DNA from: SVTX01 sp045612105
Lineage (GTDB): Bacteria; Bacillota; Clostridia; Oscillospirales; CAG-272
Direction of reading: 5' to 3'
DNA: 8,082 bases
Assembly: GCA_045612105.1 (NCBI GenBank)
Contig: JAZKYL010000033.1
Location: 1 to 8,082, forward strand
Shown: positions 6,499-8,082 of the stretch, piece by piece
Layout: each line of letters begins with the position of its first letter
Position numbering within the stretch: the first letter of the stretch is position 1
The notes under the pieces: model-generated
Seen by the model: only the letters and a program-made list of their open reading frames with translations
Told to the model about the DNA's origin: nothing
Databases searched by the model: none
Position numbers and translations under genes: made by a program

Positions 6499-7139
6499 TA
6501 GTTCTTATTACCTGAGAAAGAGATACAGCCTGCCTTCTTGGGCATCTCGTAAGAAGGATCGATCTTCTTGATCTTTTCAGCGTAGACCTCAGCCTCTCCC
6601 TTGGGAGGATAAGAGTACCATTTCTGCGCGAGAGAAACGTATTCTTTCCAAGCCAATACAGCGATCGCCATAGCACCCGCATCGCCGTCATAAAGCTTTT
6701 CGATCTCGTTACCAAGATCACGGATCGCAAACATACCGTTCTTACAAGTGGAAACGATAGCGCTCTGATCAAACACCTTAACGTAAGAATCGCCAACCTT
6801 GGTCTCGCGGTTCTTGTGGTTCATGTATCTGTTCAAGGACCACGTCTCAGGAATAAATGCGTTCACTATTTCGGAAATGGTTGCATACTGCTCTGCCACG
6901 GGAGCTTCGGAATTTTTTATCATCTTGATTGCCGAGAAAACTACCTGACATACGTTGGCAAATCTCTTGGGGATCTCTCCGTTCGTGCCTTCATACAACG
7001 CATAAAAAGCATAGAAGAATTTTGCTTCGCCGTCATCGGGATTTTCCTCTCTGACCTTGTTGTAGTAGGTCTTTGCGTCTTCGCTGTTGCCTTCCGCACG
7101 TGCCTGACGTGCCAAGGTTAAGTATTTGTTGTTTTCCAT
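6498..7139 (-). CDS. TPR-like repeat protein of unknown function
   Basis: The 213-residue soluble protein opens with a tetratricopeptide-like helix pair: YLTLARQARAEGNSEDAKTY (6-25) and YYNKVREENPDDGEAKFFYA (25-44). The remainder is helical without clear repeats and ends KKAGCISFSGNKN. TPR modules usually bind other proteins. The start at 7139 is preferred over an ATG 70 codons upstream because AAGGAG lies at 7149-7154 with 9-nt spacing and because the upstream extension would run through the promoter. It is the first gene of an operon with the YidD-like gene, whose start overlaps its stop. Transcription is from a perfect sigma-A promoter carrying palindromic sites, so it is probably repressed by the divergent Xre-type protein. 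The domain call is fair; no function can be given. Confidence 0.75.
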   Translation of the reverse strand: MENNKYLTLARQARAEGNSEDAKTYYNKVREENPDDGEAKFFYAFYALYEGTNGEIPKRFANVCQVVFSAIKMIKNSEAPVAEQYATISEIVNAFIPETWSLNRYMNHKNRETKVGDSYVKVFDQSAIVSTCKNGMFAIRDLGNEIEKLYDGDAGAMAIAVLAWKEYVSLAQKWYSYPPKGEAEVYAEKIKKIDPSYEMPKKAGCISFSGNKN

Positions 7140-7163
7140 AGAGTTTTTCTCCTTAATGTTATT

Positions 7164-7178
7164 ATTCCGATTTGGAAT
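7164..7178. promoter_or_regulatory. Operator-like palindrome O1
   Basis: ATTCC-GATTT-GGAAT is a perfect 5-bp inverted repeat with a 5-bp centre. It starts right at the expected transcription start (about 7179) of the TPR/YidD-like operon. It shares the ATTCY-N5-RGAAT form with O2 and O3. Confidence 0.7.
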
Positions 7179-7185
7179 TGTATAC

Positions 7186-7214
7186 ATTATAATTCTATTT
7201 TGGAATTTTGTCAA
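7186..7214 (-). promoter_or_regulatory. Sigma-A promoter of the TPR/YidD-like operon
   Basis: The minus strand carries a perfect TTGACA (7209-7214), 17-bp spacer, TATAAT (7186-7191). The spacer is almost entirely taken up by palindrome O2. A promoter this strong with a site in the spacer suggests tight repression that can be relieved. Confidence 0.88.
7192..7206. promoter_or_regulatory. Operator-like palindrome O2, inside the promoter spacer
   Basis: ATTCT-ATTTT-GGAAT follows the O1 pattern with one C/T change in one half. It directly abuts the -10 box and fills 15 of the 17 spacer bases, so a bound dimer would exclude RNA polymerase. Centres of O1 and O2 are 28 bp apart. Confidence 0.7.
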
Positions 7215-7227
7215 GGCTTTTTCGATA

Positions 7228-7246
7228 TATAATTCTAAAAAAGAAT
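7228..7246 (+). promoter_or_regulatory. -10 box of the Xre-type gene with overlapping palindrome O3
   Basis: TATAAT at 7228-7233 is a good -10 box on the plus strand, 29 bp before the ATG; no convincing -35 lies at the right distance. Palindrome O3, ATTCT-AAAAA-AGAAT (7232-7246), overlaps its end and the start site and matches O1 and O2. This arrangement fits negative autoregulation. The O2 to O3 centre distance is 40 bp. Confidence 0.65.
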
Positions 7247-7262
7247 AAAAAAGAGGTTTTTC

Positions 7263-7511
7263 ATGAAAATTCGCAAAAAAGAATATGGAAATGCTAATAT
7301 GGTTGGCAAGAAAATTGAGCAGTTGAGAAAAGACAAGGGAGTCAAGCAAAAGGATTTTATTGCAAAAATGCAGGTAATGGGGTGCGATATTAATCCGACC
7401 AGCTATTCAAAGCTTGAGGGTCAAGTGCGAAGCGCAACCGACAAGGAGATATTTGTGATATCGAAAATACTTGACGTGCCAATGGAAGATTTGTTTGGTG
7501 AATTAGAATAA
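7263..7511 (+). CDS. Xre-family helix-turn-helix regulator
   Basis: This 82-residue protein is essentially a single Cro/C1-type DNA-binding domain: VGKKIEQLRKDKGVKQKDF (14-32), the recognition region with NPTSYSKLEG (44-53), and the closing helices KEIFVISKILDVPMEDLF (61-78). There is no sensor or protease domain, so a signal would have to come from a partner or from dilution. AAGAGG at 7251-7256, 6 nt upstream, supports this start; a second Met at residue 13 has no good site. It is the only plus-strand gene and is divergent from the TPR/YidD-like operon. Three similar palindromes lie in the shared 123-bp gap, so it most likely represses both directions. The next terminator for its transcript is at 7727-7760. 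The domain call is firm; the target is inferred. Confidence 0.88.
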   Translation: MKIRKKEYGNANMVGKKIEQLRKDKGVKQKDFIAKMQVMGCDINPTSYSKLEGQVRSATDKEIFVISKILDVPMEDLFGELE

Positions 7512-7538
7512 AAAAGACCGCCGTTGTAGCGAACGCGG
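7510..7538 (-). terminator. Possible minus-strand terminator after the hairpin region
   Basis: On the minus strand CCGCGTT pairs with AACG(G)CGG with one bulged G, then TCTTTTTT follows. It would stop transcripts entering from copy B toward the Xre gene. The bulge and the long 6-nt loop make it weaker than the other terminators here. Confidence 0.4.
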
Positions 7539-7577
7539 GCTTGAGAAGAGAAACAAAGCTGAAGGCGTGTATGGGAT

Positions 7578-7724
7578 CCGCAGCTTGTCTGCGGTATGGA
7601 ATTGCTCACTTGCGAGCGTATGTAATCATTCCGAAGGGAAATAAACGCTGGCGCGTGATGCCATGCGCCTGCGGCGATTCCATCCTCACCTGCGGTGAGA
7701 TTACATACCAATCCTTCGGATTGG
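7578..7724. repeat. Array of five or six small hairpins with ATGNAATC-like separators
   Basis: This gene-free stretch holds successive inverted repeats: CCGCAG-CTTGT-CTGCGG (7578-7594), GCTC-ACTTGC-GAGC (7604-7617), GGCGCGTG-ATGC-CATGCGCC with one wobble (7650-7669), overlapping CGCC-TGC-GGCG (7666-7676), CTCACC-TGC-GGTGAG (7685-7699) and CCAATCC-TTC-GGATTGG (7708-7724). Between them recur the separators GTATGGAAT (7594-7602), GTATGTAATC (7618-7627) and, inverted, ATTCCATC (7678-7685) and GATTACATAC (7698-7707). The direct-then-inverted order parallels the mirror layout at 5860-5917 with different separator sequence. Several open frames cross it but none has a ribosome site or a plausible protein. 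From 7539 to 7577 I see nothing. Confidence 0.75.
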
Positions 7725-7726
7725 AT

Positions 7727-7760
7727 AAAAAATCCCATCGCGATTGCGATGGGATTTTTT
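7727..7760. terminator. Perfect bidirectional terminator
   Basis: AAAAAATCCCATCGC (7727-7741) and GCGATGGGATTTTTT (7746-7760) form a perfect 15-bp stem with a GATT loop. It can end the plus-strand Xre transcript and any minus-strand transcript from truncated copy B. The 7761-7797 stretch beyond it is unassigned. Confidence 0.92.
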
Positions 7761-7784
7761 TGGCAGGGGCAGAAGGACTGGGTC

Positions 7785-7982
7785 TCAGCGCAACGACGCA
7801 AAGCCGAGGGAAATTTCGGCTTTGCTATGGGCATAATTCGCCTCGTGAATATTTGCACCGATAGAGGTGGAGGAACGCTCCAACTGATTGACAAGCGAAT
7901 AATGTCCTTTTATACCATCACACATTTTGATGACCTTAACTGCAAAATCTGTAGATAAATCACGCAGCTTTGAATCTGCCAT
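7785..7982 (-). pseudogene. Truncated four-helix bundle gene (copy B)
   Basis: The first 55 residues are identical to the intact protein at 5460-5807. After HSKA the sequence departs at 7815/7816 and runs 10 unrelated codons (EISLGFASLR) to a TGA at 7785, giving 65 residues instead of 115. The conserved second half, including the WLEL block, is gone, so it cannot form the full bundle. The ribosome binding site (7990-7997) and promoter are intact, so a short product or transcript could still be made. The partner gene found after copy A is absent. Confidence 0.85.
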
Positions 7983-8073
7983 AACAACACCGCCTTTCTA
8001 CTGTTATTATATCATAAACTCGTTCGTTTTTCAAGTGAAATATTCGGCTATGCCGAATGTGAAATAATTCACT
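7816..8073. repeat. Repeat copy B: truncated four-helix bundle cassette
   Basis: It matches 5641-5898 without gaps, six mismatches by eye. Its left edge coincides with the 3' arm of a 10-bp inverted repeat (GCAAAGCCGA at 7798-7807, TCGGCTTTGC at 7816-7825). On the right the arrays diverge after 8073. Confidence 0.95.
8006..8034 (-). promoter_or_regulatory. Sigma-A promoter of truncated copy B
   Basis: TTGAAA (8029-8034), 17 bp, TATAAT (8006-8011) on the minus strand, equal to the copy A promoter; one base of the spacer differs (5850 against 8025). Confidence 0.8.
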
Positions 8074-8082
8074 TCGTGAATT
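8035..8082. repeat. Hairpin array of copy B, cut by the window end
   Basis: GTGAAAT (8035-8041), hairpin ATTCGGC-TAT-GCCGAAT (8042-8058), GTGAAAT (8059-8065), then AATTCAC-TTC-GTGAATT (8066-8082). The first hairpin differs from copy A only in one loop base. The second is a different hairpin, so the arrays vary in content while the separators and the promoter-proximal unit are kept. Confidence 0.75.

Noticed and set aside
7140..7349. Seventy-codon N-terminal extension of the TPR-like protein
   Set aside because: It would be translated from DNA upstream of the transcription start, across the promoter and operators and into the Xre gene. The start at 7139 has a proper AAGGAG.
7628..7642. Fourth operator-like site ATTCC-GAAGG-GAAAT
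   Set aside because: One half-site does not match the ATTCY/RGAAT form, it lies away from any promoter and is part of the hairpin array.
7578..7724. CRISPR array
   Set aside because: Units are palindromes of differing sequence with short, similar separators, the reverse of constant repeats and unique spacers, and no cas gene is present.
7421..7894. Minus-strand open frame of 157 codons, and plus-strand frames at 7541-7864 and 7695-7958
   Set aside because: They cross a hairpin array, a perfect terminator, the end of the Xre gene and the truncated gene in the wrong frame, without ribosome sites.

Overview
The window looks like a low-to-moderate GC Firmicute of the class Clostridia, probably an uncultured or gut lineage. 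The reasons are strong AGGAGG-type ribosome binding sites, textbook sigma-A promoters (TTGACA-N17-TATAAT), AT-rich intergenic DNA, TGA used as an ordinary stop, and protein families typical of Clostridia. All names below come from reading the translated sequence; no database search was run. All but one of the genes lie on the minus strand, so transcription mostly runs from right to left.

Left part, 1-2640 (housekeeping operon): two tandem consensus promoters (2548-2576 and 2452-2480) drive a CofE-like ligase-fold protein (1163-2365) and then, 18 bp on, a stand-alone GMP synthase ATP-pyrophosphatase subunit (146-1144). The operon ends at a strong hairpin terminator (31-77).

Middle part, 2641-5115: a FliB-type cysteine-rich protein (2641-3546) follows, 2 bp after its stop, an unrecognised three-helix membrane protein with a small C-terminal beta-rich domain (3549-4970). 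Upstream of that lies a 135-bp stretch that reads on in frame for 44 codons after the stop of the next gene.

Right part, 5116-8082 (accessory region): a four-helix bundle protein of the TIGR02436/Avd-like type (5460-5807) is coupled through an ATGA overlap to a 115-residue unknown protein (5116-5463). Its promoter abuts a mirror-symmetric array of small hairpins separated by GTGAAAT units. A second copy of the first 55 codons, promoter and first hairpins lies at 7816-8073, about 98% identical by eye, truncated and cut off by the window end. Between the two copies is a self-contained module. It holds a small Xre-type repressor on the plus strand (7263-7511), a divergent two-gene operon encoding a TPR-like protein (6498-7139) and a membrane-anchored YidD-like protein (5998-6498), and three matching 15-bp palindromes in the shared promoter region. 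One palindrome sits exactly between the -35 and -10 boxes of the operon promoter. A further hairpin array and a perfect bidirectional terminator fill 7512-7815.

The points most worth following are the repeated four-helix-bundle cassette with its hairpin arrays, and the Xre/TPR/YidD-like module between the two copies.
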